Assembly: GCA_001599595.1 (NCBI GenBank)
Contig: BCHH01000024.1
Coordinates: 67,006-131,005 of the forward strand
Direction: 5' to 3'
Origin: Beverwykella pulmonaria
Taxonomy: Eukaryota > Ascomycota > Dothideomycetes > Pleosporales > Melanommataceae
Length of the DNA: 64,000 nt
This document shows, one piece after another, positions 31,694-43,770 of this stretch. A program made the position numbers and the translations under genes. Each line of letters begins with the position of its first letter. The first letter of the stretch is position 1. The notes below the pieces were generated by a model. The model saw only the letters and a list, made by a program, of their open reading frames with translations. It did no database searches and was not told the origin of the DNA.

Positions 31694-34649
31694 GTAGAGG
31701 CGTTGGATGATGGCTTCAATATTATTCCTTCGACGAAACTAGTCTGAGATCAATATTCCATCCCATCATGTGTGGCGTTCACTTACGTTTGGTTCGAGCG
31801 TCTATGCTACTATAAGCCTAAATGGAAGTTGCTCGGGAGTCTCTTACGACCTCTGGCTGTTACTAGGTATAGTGGTCAGGGGTACTGATGTAGAGAATTG
31901 TGGAGAGTGGAGAAGGCTGATCTAGGGAAAGCCTGGAGATTGCACGCCCATGAATACCAGCCTCTCTTTATGCATGGTCGAACTGCAAATCCAATCCACT
32001 ATTTCTGCAGAGTACGCCTTTGTTTCCGACATCCCTGGACTATTCAAAAGCCGCATCTTCTTGTTCAGAGCTCATGCATCTTGCATACGACCTACCCCGG
32101 CGTTCATGTTCCACGTCACTCATTGCTTCATTGTTCTTAGACGCACAAACTTCCCTTCTGCAAGTCTATCCCTGCGTCGCCCTACTCGACTGTTTTGGTT
32201 TCGTCTTCGCGTTGTTTGGCAACAATGATTAGCCTGGCCGTGCTCCACACACAGCTCGAGCACACCCATGATTTGGGTAAGGCCAATCACGCGATTGGGT
32301 ACACTAGCATCACTATTTTTATTTCTCGTAGAGTGAGCTCCCGATCTACGAGCCAAGGTCGGATTCAACGTCAGACTTCAGCTTACATGGCGATTCGTTT
32401 TAGGATCTGCCTCCAATTATCCACACTTCCGCGCACAGCGCCAGACGTTTTAGTCACATGCATATATAGTATCTGTGCAGTTCCGCAACCCGTCCGCTAT
32501 CCTGGATTTTGGTCACCATCGCTCCGGCAAGAGGTGGTCTCGGCATCCCGATCGCTCTAGCTCGACATCCGATTCATGACTCTGCTGCTACCACGCACAA
32601 GGTGTGGCGATCGGATGTGTCTTATCACTTACATGCGTGCCGTCTGCTCTCACTAACATATCCCGTACCCAGCCGACGAAAAGGCAGATGTTCCGAATCC
32701 GGCGAATGATACTCCGTTGCGGGTTCGCCGAAGGATGAAAAGCTGAGATCTCACCTTTGGTGGCTCATGCAAACATTTTCCCTGCAGTCTCACGCAGGTA
32801 AACCCCACCTAGCCATATACGCCTCCCACGGTGGCTACGCCACCTCATGGAGTTTGCCCTACGGCCGGTTGTTCCATGGTTGCTTGCTCGCTCTATTTTC
32901 CAGTACCTGGCTGAATCTTTCCTACCACATATCACACACACCACACATCCTATCCGAGCCTAAAGCACATATAACCATTCTGTTTTAGGCTCTTGTATAA
33001 TCTTTTGTGGAAGCATCTCTCAAGGAGACTACTTGTGTGTATCTGAGCACAAACCCGCTTCCCCGCTAATACCACCGCTATGTTACTTTTGGACTGACGT
33101 TGGACGCTGAACACGACGCATCGTATAGATATGTTGTACATACACATAAGATCAACGCTTTTGATCCACAGTGAGAGCACCGTATGTCGTGAGAACGCCT
33201 CAATCACCGCCTCGCAGATACACACTCGATAGTTCGCGAACAAGCAGCAACTTACCCCACCCTCTGAAGAACTGCACCCCCGTAGAACCTCCTACTGGGA
33301 TGTCATGATACTCGAGAATGGGATAGTAATAAAATTTTGTGCCATTCTAGCTTGGCATTGTGTCACGTTTGCATTCGCTGGTGCATTATCGTCTTCAAGC
33401 ACCGCATGTTACAGCGGAATACGATTCCTCTTCCCCTTCCGGTGGGAGGAAGGCACCGCCCGCTTGCTCGTGCTTCGAGAACCTTTGGTTTTACCCTAGA
33501 CCCGCTTATAGTGTTGTAAAAGGGGGGAGCGAACAAAGGTTGTTCGGTGTAAGCCTCTATCTACTCAGGCAGATAGTAACATCGCCTCTACCACTATCGC
33601 ACCCTTATTCTACCCGGACCAAACTCACCACTCTTGGCAGCGTAAGTCTAAAGTCACCCTATTCATCCTGCCGCTCTGTCGCTCCTTCCCGGGCTATATC
33701 ATACCTTGTCAGACCCCAGTGCACTGTATCCCAAAGCAACCCTCAAAGGCTCTTTGCATTAGTGTGAGAGCGGGGATAGTGGCTTGTACACTAAGACTAA
33801 CTGTCGGGTCAAATCGCAGTTGCTATCACCACTACGATGAGTCTTCCAGGATTTTCGAACCTCAACACAGATAGCATACCCTGTGCGGAGAGGAGGTGGT
33901 TGTGGTGTGCGTAAGCAGGTCAACCGTCAGTGGCCAACAGTATGCACTACGAGCGCATCCACCAACCCCAACCTTTTACAACTAAGACCCAGGGCTTGGA
34001 CTCGAGCGTTCAACCCTCCACGAAGCAAAATTCTCGCTCTAAGATCACATCTCGAGCTGTAGGCCTTGAATCCGCAGCATATGCGTCTTAAGCGACTGCC
34101 ACGGTTCCGCGCTTCATCGCATCTGATTACAATAGACGAGTTTCTGCATAGGGTCATGGTTTCGTCGTCTGGAATGACAGGGGTGTAAGGGTGAGAGAAG
34201 GAAAACAAATGCGCATATGCCCATGCGGTACAACGGGTGAACACGCTCGAGGCTCGACGGGTGGGGGCGTGGGTATGGAAGTGGGAGGGGGCTGCGGGGT
34301 TAGGGCTCGAGATTGCGCAGGATGTTACTCAAGGGGGTCGAGGGGGCTGAGGGGGCTCAATGGGTAACACAAGCTCGACAGGTGGTGAGCAAAGCAGTCT
34401 GCCTGTGAGCTAGGTGGGCTCGAGCTTGTGTGATACGTTACTTGAAAGGCCCAAAGCGGCTGCTCAATAAGGGACTGGGACAGTATACATCCTGTGCCGT
34501 CGCATATTGAACCAGTCCGGGATTCGATGAATGAGGGGATATCGAGCTGTTTCCTTTCTTTGAACATTTTTCCTAAGCATGGAGATGACTGACTGACAGC
34601 CTCAGCACACTCCCAACGCCATTCCCACACCAAAGCTTCACACAGCCAC
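31694..34649. other. Three-kilobase gene desert
   Basis: About 3 kb with only short frames on both strands. The longest (33360-33767, 135 codons) is Ser/Arg/Pro-rich and has no motif. GC-rich text near 34260-34400 contains runs of GGGGGC and TCGAG but no clear repeat unit. I see nothing I can support. Confidence 0.4.
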
Positions 34650-37037
34650 CTATGTCTTCCCAGATTTCCTGACACGCCTTGCCATGCGTTTTTTCCGAAT
34701 GATCCTGTCCCTCTGTGCAAGTTTCTCATCCCTGACCCCCGACTTCGCGTCGGCATTGCCTCCGCCCTCCGCGCCCGTTCCCTGCGCGTTCTTGCCCTTC
34801 CCACTTGCCTTCTTCCCCGAAGCAGAAGCCGCCACATCAGCATCGTTGCTGCGCTTCCTTTTCTTGGTGTTAGAACCACCACCTTTCTGTGCGCCCTCCG
34901 CGCCGTCTTTGTTCGAGTGGTCGCGGGACTTGGCTTCGCGGTCGCCGCGGCGGTTTACGACGTTTGCATTTTCGATGGCGAACTCGACAATCAGGCGCTT
35001 CTTGCGGTCTTCCATGGCCTCTCGGGCCGCGTTCTTGCCTTTCGGGAGCTCAGCACGCACCTTGTAATCTACTGCATGGCCATTCAGCTTCCGAAGCCCC
35101 ATGAGTGCATTGCGATGTGTGTAATATTCAATGAAGCCGTAGCCGCGACTGCGTCCGGCGCCGGTTTCTTCGGCGACTTTGCTGCCTTGCTCGGTCTCGA
35201 AGACGACTTTGGCTTGCTTGACGAGGCCTTTGCCTTTCTTTTTGCGGACCTTTTCTGCAATTTCCATGGCGTCGCCGCCGCGCGCGAGTTCTTCTTTGGA
35301 CAGGCGCTCGCGTTTGCCTTCCTTTACGTCTTCGGCAAAGCCCACGACAGCTTTTCGCGCAAGGGCTTTGAGGTCTTTGCTCGTGATGCTGCGGGGGATG
35401 TTGCGGACGGAGAGACGCGTTAGACTGAGATGGAGGGAAGGGTTGGCTTGGATGAGCTTTTGCCGCTGCTTCGCACTGGCTTCGCGCATTGTAATTTCTG
35501 AGGGTGAAAGGGTTTGGTAGAGTGGCGAGCCTTGCGATATTGTGCCTTCAGAGAGGAGATAGAGGCGACGCTTGTCTTTGTCACGGCTGAAGCGCGAGGC
35601 TGCACCCTCTGTTGTGAGCCGCACAGCTTCGTTGCGGTCTACAGCGCGGGAGATGTGGAGGATGCGACCGTCGATAGTGTATTTGCCAGTCGGATCTTCA
35701 TTCTCGTTTTCAAGCACTGAATGCGTGACCATCATGGTGGTGCCGTCTTTCTTGTCGTGGGTGGTCTGTTTCAATTTGACGCGTGGAACGCCCTTCAAGC
35801 AATTTATGGCATCCTCTTCGTTGACAAAACGGACGAAGCCAGTGCCTTTTGGCCTCTCGGTTTCACGGTCGACGACGATGCGTGCAAAGCCGATACGTCC
35901 AAACTGTGTAAAGTGTTCGTACAAGGCATTGTCGTCGACGGTGAAGGGGAGATTGCGAACGAAGAGGGTGTACTCTTCTTGTTTCGGTTTCGCGTCTTCA
36001 TCCTCGTCTTCCTCTTCCTCCTCGTCTTCATCGTCCTCCTCGTCTTCCTCATCTTCCTCGTCCTCATCGTCCTCGAGCTGGACACCCCCGTCCTCGCTAT
36101 CAGACATGTCTTCATTGTCGATATTGCTGTCCTCATCCCCTTCAGAATCAGGATCGTCATTATCAGACGTTGATTCAGGGGCGTCACCGAACTCTGCTGC
36201 ATCGATCTCTTTCTTGTCCTTTCGGGCCTTGGTGTTGGCGCTCTGAGCTGCCTTCTCGACTTTCTGAAGATTCTGCCATGTGTCTCTGTCTACGGCCCAA
36301 TCTACCGCAAGTGTTCGCCCATCCACCTCTTTCCCATCCACCCCCTCAAGTGCCCTCTGCGCATTCTTCTTGCCCCGCATGGCCACAAAACCAAAACCCT
36401 TAAGTTCTCCACTAGGTGTCTTTGGCAGGTTCACAAAGTGCACCTTGCCATAGCTAAGAAAGAACTTTTCCAATTGCTTCGGCTCCTTCACTGTCCACGG
36501 CAGATTGCGGACAATCAGCTTTGGGGCTACATTATCTCTCTTCTGCTGCTCGCGTTCTGCCTTGTGCTGCGCCGATGCCGAGGCCCCAACAGATATACCC
36601 TTCTTGCGGCCTGCGGCATCCGTGGCCACATCTCTCTGTCTCGACTCGGCAATCTCTACTCTGATCTTGCTTCCCTGCAGCTTAGAGCCATCCAGCTCCT
36701 CCTTCGCCCTCTGTGCATCTTCGGCATCAGCAAAGGTGACAAAGCCGAAGCGCTTGCTCTCCTTTGTGGCAGGATCGAGGACGACAATGGCATGCTTGAT
36801 CGGGTACGACTCGGAGAAGTGGGCCGTGAGGTCCTCGGTGGTGGTGGTGGCCGCGAGCGAGCGCACGAAGAGCTGCTTGCGGGCTTCGGTGTCTTTGGAG
36901 GTGGGGAGATCGGCAGATGCAGAAGCAGTAACGACGGCAGTCCCATCTTCTGAGAGACGCTGGCGTTTCCTGTGTGGCGCCATGACGGCGACCGAATTGT
37001 TGCGCGAGTTGAGTTCTGGTGAACATTTCGCAGACAT
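34650..37037 (-). CDS. NOP4: NOP4-like nucleolar RNA-binding protein, four RRMs
   Basis: A single 795-codon exon. RRM1 has LFVRSL and RFGFVTF (about residues 55-130). RRM2 has LIVRNLPW and GFGFVAM (about 170-250). RRM3 has LFVRNLPF and GTGFVRF (about 355-430). A divergent RRM4 has LSVRNIPRS and GYGFIEY (about 545-660). A long acidic stretch of Glu and Asp lies between RRM2 and RRM3, and a Lys-rich basic tail ends the protein. This four-RRM plan is that of yeast Nop4/Nop77 and human RBM28, which act in the nucleolus in 27S pre-rRNA processing for the 60S subunit. A second in-frame ATG at codon 19 (MAPHRKRQR) is a likely true start. The poly-Ser frame on the other strand is a shadow of the acidic stretch. 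Confidence 0.92.
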   Translation of the reverse strand: MSAKCSPELNSRNNSVAVMAPHRKRQRLSEDGTAVVTASASADLPTSKDTEARKQLFVRSLAATTTTEDLTAHFSESYPIKHAIVVLDPATKESKRFGFVTFADAEDAQRAKEELDGSKLQGSKIRVEIAESRQRDVATDAAGRKKGISVGASASAQHKAEREQQKRDNVAPKLIVRNLPWTVKEPKQLEKFFLSYGKVHFVNLPKTPSGELKGFGFVAMRGKKNAQRALEGVDGKEVDGRTLAVDWAVDRDTWQNLQKVEKAAQSANTKARKDKKEIDAAEFGDAPESTSDNDDPDSEGDEDSNIDNEDMSDSEDGGVQLEDDEDEEDEEDEEDDEDEEEEEDEDEDAKPKQEEYTLFVRNLPFTVDDNALYEHFTQFGRIGFARIVVDRETERPKGTGFVRFVNEEDAINCLKGVPRVKLKQTTHDKKDGTTMMVTHSVLENENEDPTGKYTIDGRILHISRAVDRNEAVRLTTEGAASRFSRDKDKRRLYLLSEGTISQGSPLYQTLSPSEITMREASAKQRQKLIQANPSLHLSLTRLSVRNIPRSITSKDLKALARKAVVGFAEDVKEGKRERLSKEELARGGDAMEIAEKVRKKKGKGLVKQAKVVFETEQGSKVAEETGAGRSRGYGFIEYYTHRNALMGLRKLNGHAVDYKVRAELPKGKNAAREAMEDRKKRLIVEFAIENANVVNRRGDREAKSRDHSNKDGAEGAQKGGGSNTKKRKRSNDADVAASASGKKASGKGKNAQGTGAEGGGNADAKSGVRDEKLAQRDRIIRKKRMARRVRKSGKT

Positions 37038-37709
37038 TTTTCGCTAGCGTGTAATATCATCCTGCCGAGCCGAGGTTCTGCCGTCGTGCGCTTGGGCCGG
37101 CGGCTACACCTCGCTACTGAACCAACCGTGGAACGACCACAAATGGCACAACACCACAAGTGGATCGTCTATCATCAGTCACCCATTGCTGAGTAGGACC
37201 TCGATAGGCGTCCACTCCGTCCATCTCCGTCCTGCTCCAACGTGTATCGTAAGCGGGGCACCATGGGTCAAAGCGCCCCAAGCACCCTGATTGGGCACAG
37301 CAAGCGCAGTCGCCGTGTCAACGTCGAACCCAAGCCCGTCAGCCTCCTCGCTCGACGAAACCAGCCCAGCCAATGCTCGAGCCCATCATTTGGCCCCGCT
37401 GATTGACTGCACTGCGGCCGGGGCATGGAAATCAGCCCCCTTGGGAATGGTCGTACTCAGACTTGGGGTAAATATAGTCATCAGGAACCGTTTTCGCCCA
37501 CAGTAATACCCGGCATCCGTCCCAGCTGGGTTAATAACTCAAGACTCCTAATTTCCACGCCCTGTCCTGCGGCATCTTTGATTTCACATCCCACTGTCTC
37601 TGTGCTGCCGCTCGTTCTTCTCTGTACAAAACCTCTCGCATCTCGCTCCTTCTACAAAATCCCTCAGTGAAGCGTGCTGCACTCCCTCTCTGCCTTAGGC
37701 GCCGCCAAC
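37038..37709. other. Shared upstream region of two divergent genes
   Basis: NOP4 (minus) and the secreted membrane protein (plus) diverge from here, so it should hold both promoters. No coding motif is present. Confidence 0.45.
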
Positions 37710-38638
37710 ATGATCGCCTTGATCCCTCCGAGAATGCCACTCCTCATCCTGTTCGCTGCGTCCGTCGTTCTCTCTCACCTTCGACTAGCGCTGGCCGCAG
37801 ACACATGTTATAACAAGGACGGCGTGCAGGTCAACGCCCTTCCATGCGATCCGAGTGCCGCCGTGGGTCCATGTTGCTCCTTCGGATGGATCTGCTTAAG
37901 CAATGGGCTGTGTTCACCCGGTCCCCAGGCGACAAACAATGGCTTCGTGAATTACTATCGCCCGGATGGCTGCACAGATCCAACATGGAATTCCAGCGCG
38001 TGCTTCTCTGGATGCAATAAGTGTGCGTAGCAATCGACCAAATGATCTCTGCATTGCTTTACTAACGCTATGTGATAGTCCAAGGGAACGGCTTGTCAGC
38101 TTGCGGTGTGGGCGAGTTCTGCTGTTACGACATGGAAGGCTGTGTCTGCTCTTCCACCAGCCTGTTCACCTTAGGCACGGCTCGATTCCTAACCACCCTC
38201 CCGCTCACTACCCCTTCCCCAACGCCTTCGAGCACACCAGCCTCGACCACCGCCGTGACAACTACGTCCAGCTCAAGCTCGACCCTGCGCGCAGCCGCAA
38301 CCGCTCCCGAGCAAGCCGCGGCCTCATCATCAGCAACGCAAGCCGAGTCTTCATCCAACAACGCCGCGCTTGGAGCTGGAATTGGCGTCGGTCTCGGTGT
38401 CCCCATTCTCGCCTTGTCCATCATCCTAGTAATTGTAATAAGACGAAGCAAAGAGAAAAGCGCGTATCATGCCCCTCAAGAGGGGAAACACGAGATGGAA
38501 GCACCCCATGGATTGAACGAAGCGCCTGAGGAGTTCTATTCGCCAGCCCAAAAGTTCGCTCAGCAAGCCCGGATACCGCAGGAAATGGACGCTCGGCAGT
38601 CTCGGCAGTTCACGCCTGGGTGGGGATGGCACCGCTGA
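37710..38638 (+). CDS. Secreted single-pass membrane protein, Cys-rich ectodomain
   Basis: Exons 37710-38022 and 38079-38638 join across a 56-bp intron to 290 residues. A signal peptide (MPLLILFAASVVLSHLRLAL) leads into a Cys-rich ectodomain with PCDPSAAVGPCC, SNGLCSPG, CTDPTWNSSACFSGC and GVGEFCCYD. A Ser/Thr-rich, probably O-glycosylated stretch follows. Next is one membrane helix (GAGIGVGLGVPILALSIILV), a basic stop (RRSKEK) and a cytoplasmic tail. This layout is common among uncharacterised fungal cell-surface proteins, some of which act as wall sensors; no specific function is proven. The start was taken at 37710 because the sequence around it (GCCGCCAACATG) suits initiation. Confidence 0.82.
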
Positions 38639-40199
38639 TTGTTGGTGGATCCGTTTGAGAAAATGCACACGACGTGCCAAGCTACAACTCCACGACATTC
38701 ACGATTCACTTGTGCTTGACGCCGTCTCCCACGGTAGCTCGAATATCATCCATGCCAAGAGCACATCTGCTAAATCTGCCATGTGTGAGATGATATCGAC
38801 CTCTGGAGTCGCGGAAAGCTATCAGACGCCTCAAGAAATTAGGACGATATTTGTCTCTGGGTGTGCGACGCGTGGCGCAACCCGAAACAACAGACGGCTT
38901 CGAGCAGCCATCAACTTTCAGTACGATAGACCAAATATCCTTGCACCTCAACGGCGAATAAAATAAGATCGCTACATCAGATCTCCAGTTCGAATTCTGG
39001 GGCCTAACTTTCGTCGAAAACAAGAACTCCTTCGTGGGTGTCGAAACCTGTGCCAGAAGACCTGAAACACGGAATCCTCCTATCATACCTCTCTGACAGG
39101 ACTGACACCCGACATGCTATTCTACGGTCCGATCGCTCAGTGACGTTTGTCGTGAGTTGCGAGTTTGTTGTGGGAGAATATTCGCTGGCTGTTAACGCGC
39201 ACATCACCTTCGGAGCCAACATCTTGGCCGCATGCCTGAAACTTCGTTATCTTACGTCAAACAACACCTGTCACAACGTTCTACTGCAACGCATGCGAAT
39301 TGCTCGTCAGATTTCCTTCTCAGGACGTAAGGAGCTCCTTCGTGTCTCTAGTGCATCATGTACTGGACTGGCGCGTTTCTGCCCCAGCCACGAATCATCG
39401 AAATGTTCACGCAGACGACGAAAGCTCATATCAATAAGGCGCAAGTCATCCAACGCATCTTCGTTGCTGAGTTCGAAGGGCATGATCAAGGTTTATCGCA
39501 GATGCTACGGGTTGGATCAAGGGCGTACTAAAATCGTTAACTGACTGAAGTGCTGGAGCGCGAGCGTCGGGGAAAGCCTTTCGCGGAAGCACGAAGGTTT
39601 ACTTTGGGATTGAAGATTCTCATCTGACAAACGGGATCACGGCGTGATTTCAAGACGGCAATCTCAACCCTATCTCTGTTTTGTGGTCGGATTGAGATGT
39701 ATTTTTTTTCATTACCACGACCACCTATCCCCCTAGACTGTTTATATTACCTATCAAAACTTAGATATCCACTTCTGGAGGCTCTTAATAGACACATACG
39801 TAATCTACACTCGCGGCATATGGCACTAAACAACTGTCAATCACATCTTATTTTTGTCTCTCTAAGTTTAGATCCCACGAATCTTAATTATGTTATCGAT
39901 TCTTATCACATTCTTCAATATTGTGAACTCTTCCTCGATCTCGATGTCTCAAAATGACACAGCCTACATTCTCAGGCACGAGTTCAAAGTGTCTTGTGAA
40001 CCAAAATTGAGGGTTGACGCCTTGCACACAACCCTCTCATGCATCACATCTCCTCTGGCAATAATCACCCTTCTCAACCTGTTGCATTTTAACTGAAATA
40101 ACTCCGCGAGGCGGAATCTGGCACACACACTATTCACTCAATTATCATTTCCTTCCGGTCTTTATTCCTACAGAAGGACTAAACTCTTACACGTCTTGT
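38639..40199. other. Gene-poor stretch
   Basis: There are several frames of 60-170 codons on both strands (the longest is 39038-39544), none with a recognisable motif. Part of the sequence is AT-rich. I do not call a gene. Confidence 0.4.
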
Positions 40200-42194
40200 C
40201 GAAATTGCGCATCTTCCGCGACCTGCCAAATCAACAAATTCCCACAGCCGAACGAAGTCCCAAGTGGACTCACTATCCTCAAAAAAATTTGCCGAGAAAT
40301 CAGAGATATCCGGGTGTACCCTGGAAAGTGATGGCACGCTCCAGCTAGTTCTAGACGAGCACGGCAATATCAGCTACCCAGAACTAACTGTCGAATTGGA
40401 CTGTCTTTGTTCGCTATGTAACCTTGCTGCTCGAGAAACAATCTTACCATCTTCTGAATGCTTGAATGACCGTCGCATGCCGTTCTACGATTCCGAAGCG
40501 GAAATATGACAATCGGTGCTGGATGGATGTCGCCTGTGCGCATTATTTTGGACTAAGAAAGAGTTGGAGGAACTTGATGGGAGCAGAAAACTCCCAAGAA
40601 CCACCGATTCGAACGCAGTTACTCAGTCATAGGTCACGGTAGACTCAAGAGATCCGCAATATCTATGGTTACGACACCATCACATCAACCGACCCGATAA
40701 GAGCACGACATTAATCGTCGCCAACGTTAAGACAAAGACAAAAAATTTGAACACGAGCTGGTCGTATTAGGAGAGTTTTGGAACATCCCTCGCGATATTG
40801 AGGCTTAAAACTTGGCCGCCATATCTAGTGTTTCCAATGCTTCGACAGCAAACTTTGGTGTAGCGTCGCTATGGTTAAACGAGTGCGTTTCAAACTATAA
40901 GAAATGTCGGGAAATACAGACTTCGATCTCGTACATGCCCATCTGTCCTACTGACGTGGGGACAAAGGAGGAAGCGAACATTCATCTGGTTTATCCAAGG
41001 AAAGAGTGCGTATGTGGCATGGAGTCATTGCTGGGGGAAGGCTGAGGTATTGAGGCTCACGCAGAAACTATGCGGAGATGGTATGAGGGATCAAAGATGA
41101 GGATCTGCCACAGCTATATCAGGATTCGGTTACTATTACTCGGCGTCTCGGCGTGCAGTACATCTAGATCGACTCGCTCTGGATCATTCAAGATTCAATC
41201 GACGACTGGAACTACGAATCGAATCACATGGGATATATCTACGAGGGGCTCGCTCCTCATACTCGCCGCACTTCCGCTACAGACAACTACTCCTCGCTAT
41301 TCACAAAATACCTCCCCTAATGCACGGAGCCGTGCCTTTCCATCGGCCCTTCCGGGTCTACCGATGACCATATCACCATCAGCCGCGTAAAGCGCATCAC
41401 CTGGCTGCTACACGAACGTGCATAGGTAATGCAAGAGTGCCTCCTCCCACCCCGCACGCTCCACTACACAAATCGAGGCATCCAGTGGAACTGCGTAGAA
41501 TACGACACGCAGGGCCCGGCTACGACGAGGCCAATCCCTGTTCTTTAACGTCTCACCACCTGTACACGACCTTCTCCAACTAGACGTCGAGAAACTGTCC
41601 GACGATATCTACATGAAAGGGCAGTATAACTGGATGAGCATCGCAACCAAGTACGTTTGATCCCTCTTGACCTTCCTAATCGACCGTCTACATGCACTAA
41701 AAGGTGTGATATCTATTCTCGAGCAGAAGACGAAACTCAAGTTCGTAGTGGCCGTGTGCATAGACTTCCTACCTTATTCTGTACTATAAGGCTGCTCGAG
41801 CGTGGTAGATGAGAAAGATTAGAAAGAATCGCTAGACATGTGTCTGAGCTGGTCGTGCACGTTTAAGCCAGGGAGATTCTGGCACCGCAGTCTCTTTGAA
41901 ACTTCCAGAATCGTTGATAATCACAATCAGTATTTGGCAGAGACTTCCATCGACATCGAAACACTTCGCCTCCGCGTTAAAGGTAAACACTACGGCCCTG
42001 TGATCATAGAACCCGTGCCCGGCGCACATGACGACAGTGATTTTCTGCCCTCCCGGGACGCTATCCAAGGTATTATTTTTAGCGGGAACGTGATTCCGTA
42101 CTATCAGCTCTGTTCTGGACTATATCCGATGATTGTCTCAGAGCCGCTGTTGGACTTTTGCTTACGGGGCGCATGGAAGTTGAGCTTGTATTAG
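40200..42194 (+). pseudogene. Decayed HET-domain gene
   Basis: The landmarks of a long HET protein appear in order on the plus strand but in different frames with stops. They are ASLWLNECVSNYKKCRE near 40855, the stretch before a HET domain, then IDSLWIIQDSIDDWNYES near 41165-41220. MQECLLPPRTLHYTNRG follows near 41430, preceded by a TAG where Trp or Val is expected. VISILEQKTKLKF and DFLPYS come near 41710, and a C-terminal strand (IDIETLRLRVKGKHYG) lies near 41960. At least three frameshifts and several stops separate these blocks. The order and content match intact HET proteins of about 650-750 residues. The copy is dead as read, and no transposon is visible in it. Confidence 0.7.
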
Positions 42195-42907
42195 TAGTCA
42201 GGGATTTTATGAGGCTATCGGACAGTGTAAGGAATAGAGTGGGTTTGGATTAATATTGAAGAAGGTGGAGGGTGAGAAGGGGGTTTGGCTTAGGCTGGGG
42301 TTCTTCGCGCATATTTATGCAAGTACCGGACACTGCAATAGATGCTCCAACGGCGTGCGAATATTTGATCAAGAGGTGGGTAACAACGTCAGGGGCTGCC
42401 CTGTCTCGGAAGTTGATCTTGTCTTAGCTGGCTTTCCTAATTGTAAACTATTTCTTTAGGATTTCTTGCATTTAAATCTTGGAGATAGCTTGTGCTAGTA
42501 CCTCCAGAAAAACTGTCCTTGGGAAGGTTACTGCATTAACATATATAACGCATCTCCTAGAACTGGCGTCGAAGCCAAAACACGCCCTCATAGCAACTGA
42601 GTTTGTGAGAGCAATATCGAAGTCCTCTATGGAGTACTTGCTAAGTTATGTTAAGATTGGTGAATTTTCTAAATTATATACAGTGCATTTCTGGAATTCA
42701 GATCAAGAGATGGGTTGAAAGACCGCCCTCATTGTTTATGAACGGTGAGCACGGCAGCGCCCGGAGGCAGAGTTGGCTAATTGAATAGAGAAAGCTCTGG
42801 GATATCTGCTTTCCTCACAAAGAATGAATGGATATCATAACTCTTCCTGTTGATAGTTTTGCGTGAGAGCCCTTCCTCTCGTGATTCATTACATAGATAC
42901 AGCTCAT
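42195..42907. other. Intergenic between the HET relic and the spherulin gene
   Basis: Short AT-rich frames only; nothing is recognised. Confidence 0.4.
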
Positions 42908-43770
42908 TCAAATTCTCGTTAAAGCTGCAACAAACGTCTCCCAGCTTTTTCCGAAGCTTTGATAGTAGTCCACCTTCAGATCCGTAAGGAAAAGATACTT
43001 GGCACGCTCTCGCAGTCTATACGTGAACTGCTCAACTACGTCCTGTGGAACTGAATGAACCATGTAACTGGCTCTCGTTCTATCATACGTGGACTTCGAG
43101 AGCCACTTCTCGTGCTCCGGATTCTGGAAGTTTGTATAAGACTCCTCCACTACAGTCGTCACATCGGGGCCTGGGTCGGCAAGTCGTGCGTCTACTGCCG
43201 TTCCGGGGTTGTGGATAACCTATAAGAGCTTCAGTTTCATACTTAAAAAATGCACTGGATAGCAGAGGATAAATTTACCAGCTTATCTCCTAGTATTCCA
43301 TTGATTTCCTTCACACGCTTAGTGATAGTATCTAGATAGGTCTTCGCTTCCTCAGAGAACAAGTTCGGTGTCTCATCAAAAAAAATCCCTTCCACTCCGA
43401 GCCCCAAATTCTCAAAGTCCTTTGACCACTCCGCATATGTCGCTATATCCTTCAACAACTCCGACATGGGCCGCTTGCAGTAGTTGGTGGCGACATAGCC
43501 GATTGTTTGGACGTTCTGCTGAGCGTTTAATTTCGGAATTTCTCGCAAGTAGTCCGCGTTCGGCCACCACGGTGGTGCACCAGGACCACTATTTGGGTTC
43601 ACAATTATAGTGAAACCTAGAGTTGGGTTGTTGGAGATGCTGAGAATATGTGAGTGCTATGTTAGCATAGGCAAGGGATCAACGGACGTTGTGTGGAGCA
43701 GATCCCATGCTCCTGGGTTTGGATAGATATATAGCGGAAGGAGGACGTGAGAATCCAGTATTTGAGACAT
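42908..43770 (-). CDS. Spherulin-4 family protein, three exons
   Basis: Exons 43770-43688, 43639-43279 and 43219-42908 join to 251 residues with introns of 48 and 59 bp. The spherulation-specific family 4 pattern is clear: VLLPLYIYPNPGAWDLL at the start, IIVNPNSGPGAPPWWPN, TIGYVATNYCKRPMSEL, VEGIFFDETPN (with the FFDE acidic pair expected at the barrel active site) and VIHNPGTAVD. The family includes fungal Sph3-like glycoside hydrolases of a TIM-barrel fold that cleave GalNAc-containing polysaccharide, though most members are untested. There is no classical signal peptide, since the protein opens directly with the barrel. So either secretion is unconventional or an upstream exon was missed. 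Confidence 0.8.

Noticed and set aside
33360..33767. 135-codon frame in the gene desert
   Set aside because: It is Ser/Arg/Pro-rich without domain, signal or splice context, and other phases are equally open.
34270..34300. GGGGTTAGGG resembling telomere repeat
   Set aside because: There is a single occurrence with no tandem TTAGGG, so it is not an internal telomere array.
35572..36246. Long plus-strand frame with poly-serine, opposite the NOP4 gene
   Set aside because: It is the antisense of the Glu/Asp-rich stretch between RRM2 and RRM3. GAA/GAG repeats read as Ser/Phe-rich on the other strand. The minus strand carries four RRMs.
38970..39010. GTTCGAAT flanked by CCAG/CTGG, like a tRNA T-arm
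   Set aside because: The stem is only four pairs and no D-arm, anticodon arm or acceptor stem can be built around it.
39038..39544. 168-codon plus-strand frame as a gene
   Set aside because: It has no motif, an atypical composition and a competing minus-strand frame. Nothing supports coding.
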